From contig CM048841.1 of the NCBI GenBank assembly GCA_026545765.1, positions 64,121,354-64,185,353 on the forward strand: 64,000 bases of DNA. The letters are read 5' to 3'. Below are positions 12,150-22,882 of this stretch, in pieces; within the stretch, counting starts at the first letter, position 1; the number at the start of each line of letters is the position of its first letter. Made by a program: the position numbers and the translations under genes. The notes below the pieces were generated by a model, which saw only the letters and a program-made list of their open reading frames with translations, ran no database searches and was not told the DNA's origin. This DNA comes from Plantago major. Taxonomy: Eukaryota; Streptophyta; Magnoliopsida; Lamiales; Plantaginaceae.

Positions 12150-12926
12150 AGTTGGGAAATTTGTTGGGAAATTTCTTGAGAAATTTGTTAGGAAATTTGT
12201 TAGATATTTTGTTAGAAATATCTGTTTAGATTTTGATCAGCAACATGATGACTTATCTTAGTCTCAGAAAGGTGATTAGTACTCTTGGTTCACTTGAACA
12301 TTGTAAAAGAGGAAACTCATTAAGTATGATAGTCTAGCTAATCTTGTATAGGATTTTAGGTCTCAAAATGTAATTTTTATTTTATGAAGAGAAGACCAAG
12401 AAGAAGACATCCAAGCAGAACAAGCTCAACGACATTGAAGACTTGAAGAAATCACAAGAAGATTATCGAAACTGTTGTTCAGATTTTAGCGACATATCTT
12501 GAAGACACGAACAGCTTTTAAAACAGATCAGGTCACAAGAGATATCTGAGAAATAAAAGGCCAATCTGAAAACAAGGAAAGTGTCCACAGATATCTATTC
12601 TCAGATACCTTGAGCATTAACCACATTTCTGAAAAAGAATTATGTATTGCAAACAAAGTTGTTTCAATTAATAAGTGGTATCTGAAGATTGAAGATAAGG
12701 ACGTGCAAAGAATCAGATAACACTAGTCTCTGATACAAAGCATAGTTCCGTTGACACTACAGGACAAAAAGTATAGTACAATGCATTTAATGCACGGACA
12801 GAGATGTCTCAATAAAAGCAAGGCATTTCCTCAAGAAGAAGACAAAACTCACATAAGATTATACACAGATATCAATAGTTTGAATTTGAGCCAAACGGAT
12901 ACTATTCAAACGGCACTCAAATTTAT

Positions 12927-12935
12927 CTATAAATA
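12927..12935 (+). promoter_or_regulatory. TATA box of the Copia 5' LTR
   Basis: CTATAAATA, identical in the 3' LTR at about 26787. It sits about 780 bp into the LTR, which gives a long U3. Confidence 0.6.
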
Positions 12936-13318
12936 TCAACACTTAGACTGCTTGAGAAGATACCTTAGACACACCTTGAACTGCATAAAAACGCTGAACA
13001 TCTTACTCTCTCAAAGCAACTTACTTACTCACAAAGCTTTACATGACCAAAGCATTTGATCTTGAGTAACATCAAGTTCTAAGTGTCTCGATCCTAAACA
13101 AGCATAGCTATCTGTGAAAGAGTTGAAACGAAAGATCAAGTATCTGAGATTCATTCTCTTGAACATTTATCTAAGACTTGGGTCAGTAAAAAGAACAAGA
13201 TACCATACATTGAAAAGTGTATTAAGTATACTTGATTCATAGAGCTATCTAAATAACTGAATAAGTTATTAAAGAAGCTCATCTGACAACTCAAACCAAA
13301 ACCAACACCATAATTGGC

Positions 13319-13510
13319 GTGGAGTACAGGAAGTACTTAGTTTGAAAAATCAGGGAATAACTCCAAGGTTACCGGAGTATAGGAAGTACTTGATTTGGGA
13401 AACTAAGGAATAACTCCAAGGTTATTGAGTATAGGAAGTACATAGCTTGGGAAGCTAGGGAATAACTCAAAGGTTTCTGAGTACAGGAAGTACTTCGTCA
13501 GGAAAGCCGA
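13319..13510 (+). repeat. tandem ~57-bp repeats inside the Copia 5' LTR
   Basis: About four imperfect units built on GAGTATAGGAAGTACTT...GGGAATAACTCCAAGG. The same array is in the 3' LTR at about 27180-27370. Confidence 0.75.
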
Positions 13511-13879
13511 ACAACTTGGGGAACATTTGGTTGGGAACCAATTGTTTAAGAATCTTAGAATAGGATTATTGTAAGGTGAACTCAATTATCTGTTTCTAGT
13601 GAATTCTAGGTCTCGATAGATCAAGTGGATTAGTTGGAGGATTACGCCACCTCCGATACCACTATACTTGCTGTTATTTACCTTTCAGATTTACATTTCA
13701 AAGAACACACACACACAGCTTTAACTGCTTCGCACTTATCTTTATTAAGTCTTCCGCGCTCTGTTTCTAAGTATCAGATATCTATTCAAATATCTGAAAA
13801 ATAGTTTTTATCGACAAAAGTTTTAAAAGACTATTCACCCCCCTATAGTCTTTTTACTTTGCCGTATCCGACCAACAAG

Positions 13880-13891
13880 TGGTATCAGAGC
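13880..13891 (+). other. primer binding site, tRNA-iMet type
   Basis: TGGTATCAGAGC, two bases after the LTR end. It is complementary to the 3' end of initiator tRNA-Met and is standard in plant Copia elements. Confidence 0.9.
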
Positions 13892-13986
13892 AGAGGTTCA
13901 CAAGCCTTCAGACCGAACCTAGATCCCAGATAGGTGAAGGAACTTTGTCCATTTTTAGGACTATTTAATTTGTGTGTTAAGTGCGT

Positions 13987-14940
13987 ATGTCTCTGAGTGA
14001 TGCACCCATTCTCAAACCAGAGAATTACGAGAAATGGAAAAATAACATGATGCTCCACCTTGAAGCCATAAGTGACGAAATGATCGAAGTGATAAAGAAT
14101 GGCCCAATAGTCATTCAACAACTCAAACAAGTCATGGAGGTTTCTAATGGTAGAGACAGAGATCAAAGCGAAGGATCTTCACAAACTGATGCGTCAACAA
14201 GCGGGAGATCTACTAGTCAAGTTATTTACGAACCAAAGCCCAAGTTGATTTCAGATTTACCACTCTCATGAGTGACATGGCAGCTCTTGGGGAAAGCAAC
14301 AGATACTCCCAGTCAGAAAAGATTAAGACCATTGTCAGAAGTCTTAACCACAACTGGGAGCATACCAAATTCTTTTATTTTAACCAAGGAATGCCAAATA
14401 TCACTCCAGTGGAACTTTTCTCTCATCTTGCTACTGTTGATTATGAGACAACTCAAAGAGAACAAACAACTGAAAAGTTGCAAAACGTTGCTCTAATCAC
14501 TCAAGGAACTTCTGAAAAGAAGAACAGCAAGGAAGAAACTGAGGATGCTCTTGCTGCAAAGCAAATGAGCAAATATATCAGTCGAGAAATTGAAAGAAGA
14601 AAAGCCAAAGAGAAGCTGAAAAAGCATCTAGGCTCAAACTTTCACCAGTACAAAAATATGCAAAGCTCGCTGAACAAGCCAGCTCAGAAAGCATCATGTA
14701 ATCGAGGAAGCGTAAATTGAAATGATATCTGCTTTCTATTGTCGAAACCCGCCACTTCAAGAAGGATTGTCCGCCTCAACAAACTAAGGACAAAGACAAG
14801 AAAGAGAGGAGAATCTTCAAGAAGCCGTAAAGCTCTGTTAACTGAAGAAAGAAAGAAAATCCAAATTCAACTGGATGCTCTAGACGTTGAGACAGATTCT
14901 GAAGATGACAATTAAGATGACTCAACCTTACCATCACCGG
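13987..14940 (+). pseudogene. Sirevirus-like Gag, internally deleted and frameshifted
   Basis: From ATG 13987 the peptide begins with APILKPENYEKWKNNM and MIEVIKNGPIV, the characteristic N-terminus of Sirevirus Gag. After PKLISDL at about 14265 the frame stops and resumes with SEKIKTIVRSLNHNWEH and PVELFSHLATVDYE. In intact relatives well over 100 residues of capsid lie between these points, so a central deletion is inferred. A zinc-knuckle remnant reads C.R…HFKKDCP around 14735-14775, with two bases missing from the CPGHF-type core. The segment to about 14940 is acidic. Its product would package element RNA; this copy cannot. Confidence 0.8.
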
Positions 14941-15162
14941 AATTATGTGGAGTTACTCATGATTTAATCGACTTCGGCCTCAAGAAGAATGAAATGTGTG
15001 GAGTTGCTGAAATTGACGGACCAGACATCTCCAACATAGAAAAGCCTTATGGTGATGAGGTAACACATACTTCTTGTTATACTTATGAAAGTGATGAAGA
15101 GGAAATAAAAAAATCTAGAAAATCTCAGGAAAGAACTTGACATCTATGAAAGAGAATTTCTA

Positions 15163-15441
15163 ATGATCCGAGCTAGAGCCGAAAACCTTGAAGAAGAAAA
15201 GAATTCTCTTGCAAAGGAAAATTCTCAATTAGTTAAAGTATCTGAGAGAAAGGATGCTGAAAATGCATTTCTCAAAGCTCAGATATCTGAGACTGAAAAG
15301 TCACATAAAGAAGCAATGGCTGAATTACAAAAGAAATATGAAGATCTTCTTTCTGAGAACAAGGAACTCAAGAAGAAAGAATTATCTTTTCAATCTTATG
15401 CCAAAGCTAGTGACACTCTCATCAAGTACAATCTTACTTAA
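15163..15441 (+). CDS. coiled-coil segment between Gag and protease
   Basis: A 92-residue open stretch with heptad-like spacing (LEEEKNSLAKENSQLVKVSE, LLSENKELKKKEL) that would form a long coiled coil. In Sirevirus polyproteins a coiled-coil linker commonly lies here. It is probably part of the gag-pol polyprotein rather than a separate gene; frames are broken on both sides. Confidence 0.55.
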   Translation: MIRARAENLEEEKNSLAKENSQLVKVSERKDAENAFLKAQISETEKSHKEAMAELQKKYEDLLSENKELKKKELSFQSYAKASDTLIKYNLT

Positions 15442-16199
15442 GAGATCCTTCGTAAAAGAAAGGACTTGGGTCAATACATACATGATTGTTCCATCACTCA
15501 ATAAGAGTAAGGAGAGAAGAACATTTGTAAGTACTCAAGAAGACGGTTCCTGTGCAATCTATAGTATCGGTGAGAAGACAAAGATTGTTGACAAAGGAAA
15601 GGCAAATGACTAAACCTTTGTGGGAAAAACAAGTCAAAAACAAAACTGTTGGGCACGTCTCGAAAAGAAACACAATCGAAAAGTGTAAACACCCACAAGC
15701 TATGTCTCTCAAAAGGTAGAATTGCAGAGTGGCAAATTCTCCCATGTCACTTTTTCCGGAAAGAAATTGACCAACCAGAGACTAGCAAACCCGCCGAGAA
15801 AAGATCTCGAGATAGCTTAAAGTGCTCAAACGGTATTGGCTACAAAGGCATCGAAAACAACTTGCTCATGAGTACAAGCAGAGCAAGAACGATGGTCGAA
15901 AGCTAGAATTGCTCAAAGCAATTATCAAGTGAAAGTTAAATCAAGCCACCGAAAATCAATGCCGTGGCTAGAAGAAATCAAGAAAGGCTAAGTTTGTCGA
16001 AAAGCAAACTCGTAAACCGACAGTGTATCTGAAACCATCATATGGAGCACCTAGGAACACACCAAGGAAGAAACTAATTCTTACTAATGATAACATTCAT
16101 TCAAATAGAATTCCTCCTTACGCTTCTTCGCAAAAAGCATATTTCAAAGAAATTCATTCAAAATGGATTCCTCTGGAAGAACTTTTAATTCGCGGTTCC

Positions 16200-17573
16200 A
16201 TCAAAGATATGAGAACCTAATCTCCTGCTTCTGTCAGGTGCGTAATGCCTCGGACTAAAGCACAATGGCTATTTGATAGTGGATGCGAAAGCACATGACA
16301 GAGACAAAGCAAATCGTTGATTACAAATCTTGCAACACGTGACCAGATATCGATTTCTTGGAGGAGAATTAAATCCTCTCGGGATTTGCAACGCCAAATT
16401 AGGGACTTTAACAATCACGACGTATTACATGTTAAGGATTTGAAATATACTCTATTTAGCATGAGCCAGCTTTGCATAAGGGTTTTACTATAAAATTCAA
16501 AGCTAAATCGCAAACTAATTAACAATGAGTCAAAGGCATACCTTAGTTGGTGGCGGAAAGGCGCCTTTTATGTTGCCGATTGGGCATTTGCCACAATCAA
16601 GAATGTCTCATGGTGAGTCAATCCGGCCACATGTAAGAGCACCGTTATGGCACAAAAGAATGAGTCACTTGAACTTCAAAACTCGAATGACTTGTCAAGA
16701 AAGAGTTAGTGGTTGGCCTTCCGTAACATCTTTCGTGAAGGATGGTATCTGCTCTGTCATATATGGGGAAACAATCTAAGATCTCTTTCAAGTCCAAAAT
16801 CGACACTCTAGTATTAGACCGCAACTTTTACACATGGATCTTTTGAATCATCCGTAATTAGTTATGCAGAAAGAAGTATGGTCTAGTTGTTGTAGATGAC
16901 TTCTCAAGATTCACTTGGGTTGTCTTTCCAAACACAAATCGATGCCGTGGTGGAGATACCAAACTTGTCTGAAAAAGCTTGAAGTCATGAAAATGACAAG
17001 GTATCTCGCAATCGTAGCAGACCATGGTAATCGAGTTTGTCAACCAAGACATAAAGGAGTTTTGTACCGCAAAGGTATACAACACCAACTTTCCTCCGTA
17101 AGAACACCTCAACAAAATGGTGTTGCAAAAAGGAAAAAGAACCCTTAAGGAAGCCGCAAGGACAATGCTAGCAAACACCGAAATAAGTGAAATTTATTGG
17201 GTTGAAGTCAGAACACTTTGCTACACTCAAAACAGATGCTTGATAAAAACACCATGACAAGACCCCCTATGAAATCTTGGTTGGTAGACCCCCTAATATC
17301 AAACATCTGAGAGTATTTGGTTGTAGATGTTTTGTTCTAAACAATGGGAAAGATTATCTGAGAACATTTCAACCAAAGGCAGATGAAGGTGTATTTCTTG
17401 GTTATTCCACAAACAGCAAAGCCTACAGAGTTTACAACAAAAGAACAAAGAAAATTGAAGAATCAATTCATGTTGTATTCTATGAAGGAAATAAGAAAAC
17501 ACCTCCTATTGATGAAATCTCAGAAATGTTCAAAGAACTATTACTGAGGGATCCTAAAGAAGAATCCTCATAA
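16200..17573 (+). pseudogene. Copia protease and integrase, frame broken
   Basis: Protease: WLFDSGC at about 16266 has the catalytic DSG, followed by a decayed HMTGDK-like block. Integrase: the zinc-binding HHCC region shows LWHKRMSHLNFKT near 16645 and a damaged CxxC. The catalytic core shows KYGLVVVDDFSRFTWVVF (first Asp) near 16870, ADHG near 17018 (second Asp) and RTPQQNGVA near 17101 ahead of the expected Glu. The C-terminal part, 17277-17573, is open and reads GRPPNIKHLRVFGCRCFVLN and FQPKADEGVFLGYS, typical of Copia GAG-pre-INT/INT ends. Integrase inserts the element cDNA into chromosomes. Many single-base breaks occur, several at CTG or CAGG sites, so decay may be overstated by sequencing error. 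Confidence 0.85.
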
Positions 17574-17588
17574 AGGAGAAACATCATT

Positions 17589-18029
17589 ATGGAAAGTGAG
17601 GATGACTTTGACGTAGAAAAGCTTGAAATGCCTAGTAACAACAAGATGACTCACATACATGATGAAGAATTTCCTATGAGTCTTCCAGAAATGGAAAAGG
17701 TTACTGAGAACCTTCATCATGAAGAGGTATCTGAAAATAAGACTGCTGAAATGCAAGTTCCAGATATCTCTAACACTGAAAAAGTGTCAGATATCCATGA
17801 TATTTCCCATATGTCAGATATCTCAGATACTGAAAAAGTATCAAATCAAAATCTTAGTGATTCACATACAAATCACTTGGATATTGATCCGACTAGCACT
17901 AAACCTATGATGAGATGGATCAAAGATCATCCTGCAAAGGATGTAATTGGACCAATTAATCAAGGTGTTAGGACTAGGAGAGCAATAGAAAATGCTAATT
18001 CTTTTTGGATGTTTCATCTCAAATATTGA
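17589..18029 (+). CDS. acidic linker of the Copia polyprotein between integrase and reverse transcriptase
   Basis: A 146-residue open segment rich in Ser, Asp and Glu with repeated DISDTEKVS / DISNTEKVS words, ending in WIKDHPAKDVIGPINQGVRT, a sequence commonly found just before Copia reverse transcriptase. Repeats explain the ATATC/AGATATC-rich DNA here. Part of pol rather than an independent gene. Confidence 0.7.
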   Translation: MESEDDFDVEKLEMPSNNKMTHIHDEEFPMSLPEMEKVTENLHHEEVSENKTAEMQVPDISNTEKVSDIHDISHMSDISDTEKVSNQNLSDSHTNHLDIDPTSTKPMMRWIKDHPAKDVIGPINQGVRTRRAIENANSFWMFHLKY

Positions 18030-19544
18030 ACCTAAAAATATAGAAGAAACACTAGGAGACCAAGACTGGATCTCTGCAATGCAAGAAGAGTTGGATCAAT
18101 TTGAGAGAAACAGAGTCTGGAAACTAGTTCCATTTGTAGAAGGAATATCTGTGATTGGAACTAAATGGGTTTTCAGAAACAAGATGAATGAATCGGTGAA
18201 ATAACCGTAAACAAAGCAAGATTGGTTGCTAAGGATTTATCCAGGTCAAGGCTTAGATTTTGACGAGTCATATGCACCATTGCAGATTGGATGCAATAAG
18301 ACTCTTTCTAGCCTTTTGACTCATAAAGATTTTAAAGTTTATCAGATGGATGTCAAAAGTGCTTTCTTGAACGGTGAACTTGCAGAAGAAGTTTATGTTG
18401 AGAAACCACCTGGCTTTGAAGTTTCCTCAGAAAGTAGAATGGTCTACAAACTACAGAAAGCTCAGATGGATCAAACAGCTCCAAGAGCGTGGTATGACAC
18501 TTTGGCCAAATACCTTCTGGAAAGTGGTTTCAAGAAAGGTGAAGTTGATAAAACTTTATTTACCTTAAATCATGACGGGAAACTACTCTTAGTTCAAGTA
18601 TATGTTGATGACATTATATTTGGATCTAAGGACAAGCAACTTTGTGATGACTTTGCAAATCTCATGAAAAACAAGTTTGAGATGAGCATGATGGGAGAAT
18701 TGAATTATTTCCTAGGATTGCAAGTCAAGCAACTCAATGATGGAATATTCATTAGTCAAACAAAGTATGCGAAAGATATGCTCACAAAATTCAATCTTAA
18801 GCCTTCTGAAAAGAATGCTAAGATACCTATGAGCATTGGAACCAAAATGACCTATACTGAATCAGATAAAAGTGTTGAAGAACATAAGTATAGGAAATTG
18901 ATAGGTTCACTACTTTACCTCACTGCAAGTAGACCTGATATTCAATATGCCGTTGGAGTATGTGCTAGATTTCAGACAAATCCAATGCAAACACACTACA
19001 ACATTGCTATGAAAATATTAAGGTATGTAAAAGGTACAGTAGATGTAGGATTGTGGTATCCTAAAGAAAGTGGATTGAGTTTAGCCGGGTACTCAGACGC
19101 TGATTATGCTGGATCACTGCTTGATAGGAAAAGCACCTCAGGAACTTGCCAGTTTCTGGGTACTAGACTTATCTCATGGTTTAGCAAGAAGCAAAACTCA
19201 ATTGCAACTTCTACCAGTAGGCTGAATATATTGTCTTTGGTTGTTGTGCAACACAAATTCGTGGATACAACAACAACTTAAAGACTATGGACTCGATGAA
19301 GAAAACTCCCATTTTCTCGTGACAACACAAGTGCTATGCGATTACAGTAATCCTAAATTTCATGCCGAACAAAGCACATTGATGTTAGAGATCACTTCAT
19401 CGAGACCATGTTGAAAAGGCAATATAGAGATATTCAAGATTGGCATCAAGACCAACTTGCGATATCTTCACTAAGCCACTACAAGAAAGTAGATTCTTAG
19501 CCTTAAGACATAGTCTTGGACTAATGGAACTACCAATGAACTGA
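17992..19544 (+). pseudogene. Copia reverse transcriptase and RNase H
   Basis: RVT_2 family. NRVWKLVPFVEGISVIGTKW (about 18110) and KVYQMDVKSAFLNGEL (about 18335) give the first RT blocks. The active site YVDD is at 18601-18612 within QVYVDDIIFGSKD, followed by GELNYFLGLQVKQ. RNase H begins around GYSDADYAGSLLDRKSTSG (about 19087). The AEAEY block near 19215 is broken (GCAGAGG reads AGTAGG), and the remainder to the stop at 19542-19544 lies in shifted frames. An open stretch of 351 codons (18226-19281) shows that most of RT is preserved. RT/RNase H copies element RNA into cDNA in cytoplasmic particles. Another break at about 18205 lies between the first RT block and the main frame. Confidence 0.88.
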
Positions 19545-20277
19545 AAAGTTCGTATCCGAACGGGTATCCAGAGAAGAGTAAAGAGAAATCTGAAACAGGT
19601 ATCCAGAAGTCAAAAGGGCTAAAAAGCAAAAAAGATAGCTTAAGATCTCTGAGATGGGAACTCAGATATCTGAATCACTCTATAAACGGGGACCACAAAG
19701 GAGAATAGTACAACTATCCGGTCAACTACTCTTGAAACTCGCATTATTTCTATCTTGATGAAAAACTTGGAAAAATCCTAAGTATAAGATGATTGATCTA
19801 ACAAAGGTCCTTGGTCATACAGAATCGTGATTCGATAGCAAGTCGCCAAAATTCATTAAATGGGCACAATTACACTTGTTGATTGTGATCATTCTTGAAG
19901 AAGCAATGGTGACCCTTGATGAAATTAAGCGATTGATCCAGACGGTGGAAATTAATTCATGAAATAGTGGATGTTGAAATTTAGACATGGCCCACTAAGC
20001 ATTTAATGTCAACTAGCTTTTGCTCACGCTTGCAAATCATGAATACGCATACACAAAATCAATTTGTATGTATTTGTCTTGGGATTCAATCGCTATACAT
20101 ATAGGATTTTGGCATAGGAAATCACTTTTGCCTAATCAAAACTCATCTTGCACAAAATAGCAAATCCTTCTCTTGATTCTCCGCAAAACCTTCTACAATC
20201 TCGCAAATCAAGATTAAGTTTTTCGCAAAGAATTATCGAATCAAATCTCTTTCAAACACCAATTTCAAATCCCTACA

Positions 20278-20286
20278 CTATATAAA
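20278..20286 (+). promoter_or_regulatory. TATA-like box upstream of the post-pol gene
   Basis: CTATATAAAG, followed 30-50 bases later by an A/C-rich start-like sequence. It lies about 740 bp after the pol stop and about 150 bp before the first plausible ATG of the downstream gene. Sequence resemblance only. Confidence 0.4.
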
Positions 20287-20726
20287 GAGATGGCCCTAAA
20301 AGTTCAACCACATGAAATCTCAATCCTCCACAGTCTTTGAAAAGCAAGCACCGAGTTGGTTATTGTGAACAACCGACCGGTAGGAGATTTTAATCGACCA
20401 TTGGACTTCAAGTCACGTAATGATTTGGGGTGGTGCCATGGTTGAGGAATACCTCACGGCCGGAATAGAGAACCAAGCGGCGAAAGCTAATTCTTGACAT
20501 GCTTGAAAAGGCACAAATCAAAGGCTTTCTATCCGCCGCCTAGTGGAATTTCATCACCGATGTGTTGGAATTCTACAACAACTCGTGATTATTTCTGTGT
20601 TTCAAGGCAATCAAATAGTTCATTAAAACCTCACCCAAGGAAAGGAAATCCTTCTGGACTTAACAACTTTCTGTAAGTTGTTTGAGTTTCAAAATCTTGG
20701 AAAGGATTTTGAAATAAACACCAAGG

Positions 20727-21002
20727 ATGAGGAACTCCTTGAATGGTCTACAAGGAGGTGCTGACCAGATAAGCCAAGAACGGTGGATGATGATGTTCTT
20801 CTTTGAATCAACAAGACAAAAGGTGGAAAACCCTTTTAACTGGGGAAAGTACGCCTTTCTGAAGTTTGTGAAGAAGATTCAAGGCTTCGAGCCTAAGATT
20901 ACCAAAGGACTAGCTGAGCCAAAGGCCATTGTAGGATATGGTCTGAAAATATGCTACTTGCTGGAAAAGCTTGGCTTTGAGCTCAGAGACAATTTGAAAT
21001 AG
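20727..21002 (+). CDS. conserved N-terminal block of the post-pol gene
   Basis: Open 91-codon segment with NPFNWGKYAFLKFVKKIQGF and a Leu-rich end (ICYLLEKLGFELRDNL). The pattern is that of compact alpha-helical capsid-like or transposon-associated domains in plant retroelement ORFs. It is the middle of a longer domain; the preceding part is in another frame because of breaks near 20520-20720. Confidence 0.5.
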   Translation: MRNSLNGLQGGADQISQERWMMMFFFESTRQKVENPFNWGKYAFLKFVKKIQGFEPKITKGLAEPKAIVGYGLKICYLLEKLGFELRDNLK

Positions 21003-22016
21003 CCAACAAGAACCTACTCTACAAATATGAGTATACAAACTTGATGAAAAAGGTTACCGGGTCTCGTAAAGGTTCTAAGCGAAAGTCCGAAAAGGTATCT
21101 CAAGAAAAGGTTATACCAAGAAGCCCGTAACTTCAAGAAAGAAGTCTCCGGCAAATCGAAGACACACCTAAAGAGGTCGATTCTCGATATCTGCAGCATT
21201 GCCGATGAACTAATAAAGGCGATGAAATCATCAATCCGAAAAGAGTTATCAACCATCGAACAAGTAGACTCAAGAAGAGAAAGTGCTTTCGAAATGTTGC
21301 GACTAATGCGTAAAGCCTTGGCGATGAACTCATAAATGCCGCCAAAAGTGGTGAAAACACCATTCCCATCTGCAGTAAACCAGGGAATAATGGACCAATC
21401 GGCCCTAATGCGATGAGAGCTCGACAATGAAGATGATGAACTGGTCATCTCTCAAGTCCTAGAAAGAACAAAGAGGGCTAAGGTTATCAAGCGAATCGTG
21501 ATAAGGTATCTGAAGAAGAACTACACCACAGCCGAGCTCTGTAGCAAAGGTTGTTGGTGCAAACACATCATCAGGGAATGTTTCTCTTGCACAACTTCAA
21601 AAAGCCCTGATGAGTGGTATTTTAGTGCTGGCAGATGCTGATGGAAATGCCACATCTAAAAATCTGGAAGAACATTCTCTCGATCAATCTTCGCCTGCAC
21701 AACCACAACAACCACAATCACAACAACCACAACAGCCACAAGTGGTTGATGATATGGTAAATGAACTCCATTTGAATTACCAAGAATACAAGATATCTTT
21801 GAAGAAAATCCCGCAAATGAGCGGTGTCCCCAACTCAATGAGAGGGATCAAACCGAGATATCTCCTCGAATGATCAACTGTGGAGGCAACCGAGTTGCAT
21901 ACTGGAACAAAGGTGAAGTACCAGAAACTTCAAGCAAAGAAACTACACTGGGACAAGAAGACCAAAGTATAGAAAGGTCACAAGTTCCAGAGACCAATCA
22001 GCCTGAAATTGCTCAG

Positions 22017-22882
22017 GTAGATGACTGGTTTAACTCTTATCTTGTGAACATTTTATGCTTATACATCTTTTCTCATAAAAATTTCTTTGTTACAGGCTGA
22101 GTTAGAAACGCAGAAACAAGAGGAAGCTGAGAAGCTTGCCTCAGATACTGAAAAAGAGGTCCCTTCAACCTCAACTCTTGAGAAATCTGAGCCTGTGCCA
22201 CAGGTAAATGATTCTTAAAGAGAACTAATTTTTCAGTAAAAATGTTTATGTGCTCATTCATGTTAAATGTTTCTAACAGGCTCCAACTGAGAAGGAAGAA
22301 GATAAGGCAGAAATGCCAGAGACAAATCCAGAGACCAACAAGGTTTCTGAAGAATACATCACTGAGCCTTCAAACTTGAAGGTATATGACAATCAAGTGA
22401 CAAGTATTCTTCATCTTGGGTTATCTTTATCTCTTCTAATATTCAATACTTTCTACTTACAGTTATTTAAGAAGTAGAAATGCAAGGGATAAAGTTGCGA
22501 CTTCCCAGATCAATGGAAATCGATGAAGCCCCCAAGGCAACATCACTCGAAAGAACACCAGAAACTGCACAAGTTTCTGAGAAAAATGAATCTGAGCTTC
22601 CTTTTGAGGAAGTAAGTAGCACATATCAAAATTCATTAAAAGCATGTTTTTGCATAGATTCTTTCAAACTATTTCCTAAGTATTGTATTTCTCTCAGGTT
22701 CAAGAAAGAAAGGTTCGAGGACCGGACTTCAAAGTCTCCACCTCACAACAAGATATCCGAGACACCAATTGTCTCGAGTCCAAGTCTCGAGCACAAGTAC
22801 TTACTCGTAATCCAAAACTAAACTACACTACCACTCGATATCTACCAACGTTTTGAAACTCATTCAAAACTCTTTCTTTCAG
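22017..22882 (+). other. cluster of five short GT-AG introns in the post-pol gene
   Basis: Introns at 22017-22095 (79 nt), 22204-22279 (76), 22382-22462 (81), 22612-22697 (86) and 22797-22882 (86). All start GT and end in pyrimidine-rich AG acceptors (TTTGTTACAG, TTCTAACAG, CTACTTACAG, TCTCTCAG, TTCTTTCAG). The exons between are 108, 102, 149 and 99 nt. All flanking junctions that can be checked are phase 0, and the exons read on as Glu/Pro/Thr/Ser-rich protein (for example EEAEKLASDTEKEVPSTSTL, then KAEMPETNPETNKVSEEY). Only the 149-nt exon has a frame break. Stops and AT-rich composition fill the introns. This is direct sequence evidence for splicing units inside an LTR retrotransposon. Confidence 0.72.

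Larger units (their letters stand above)
12150..13877 (+). repeat. 5' LTR of the Copia element
   Basis: 1,728 bp. The canonical TGTTGGG start (seen in the 3' copy) reads AGTTGGG here, a single base change; the end is CCAACA. TATA box at 12927-12935. It closely matches the 3' LTR, with small length differences concentrated at CTG-type sites (see findings). Confidence 0.9.

Noticed and set aside
13880..13891. Possible tRNA-related sequence
   Set aside because: Only the 12-base primer binding site is present; no tRNA gene can be folded around it.
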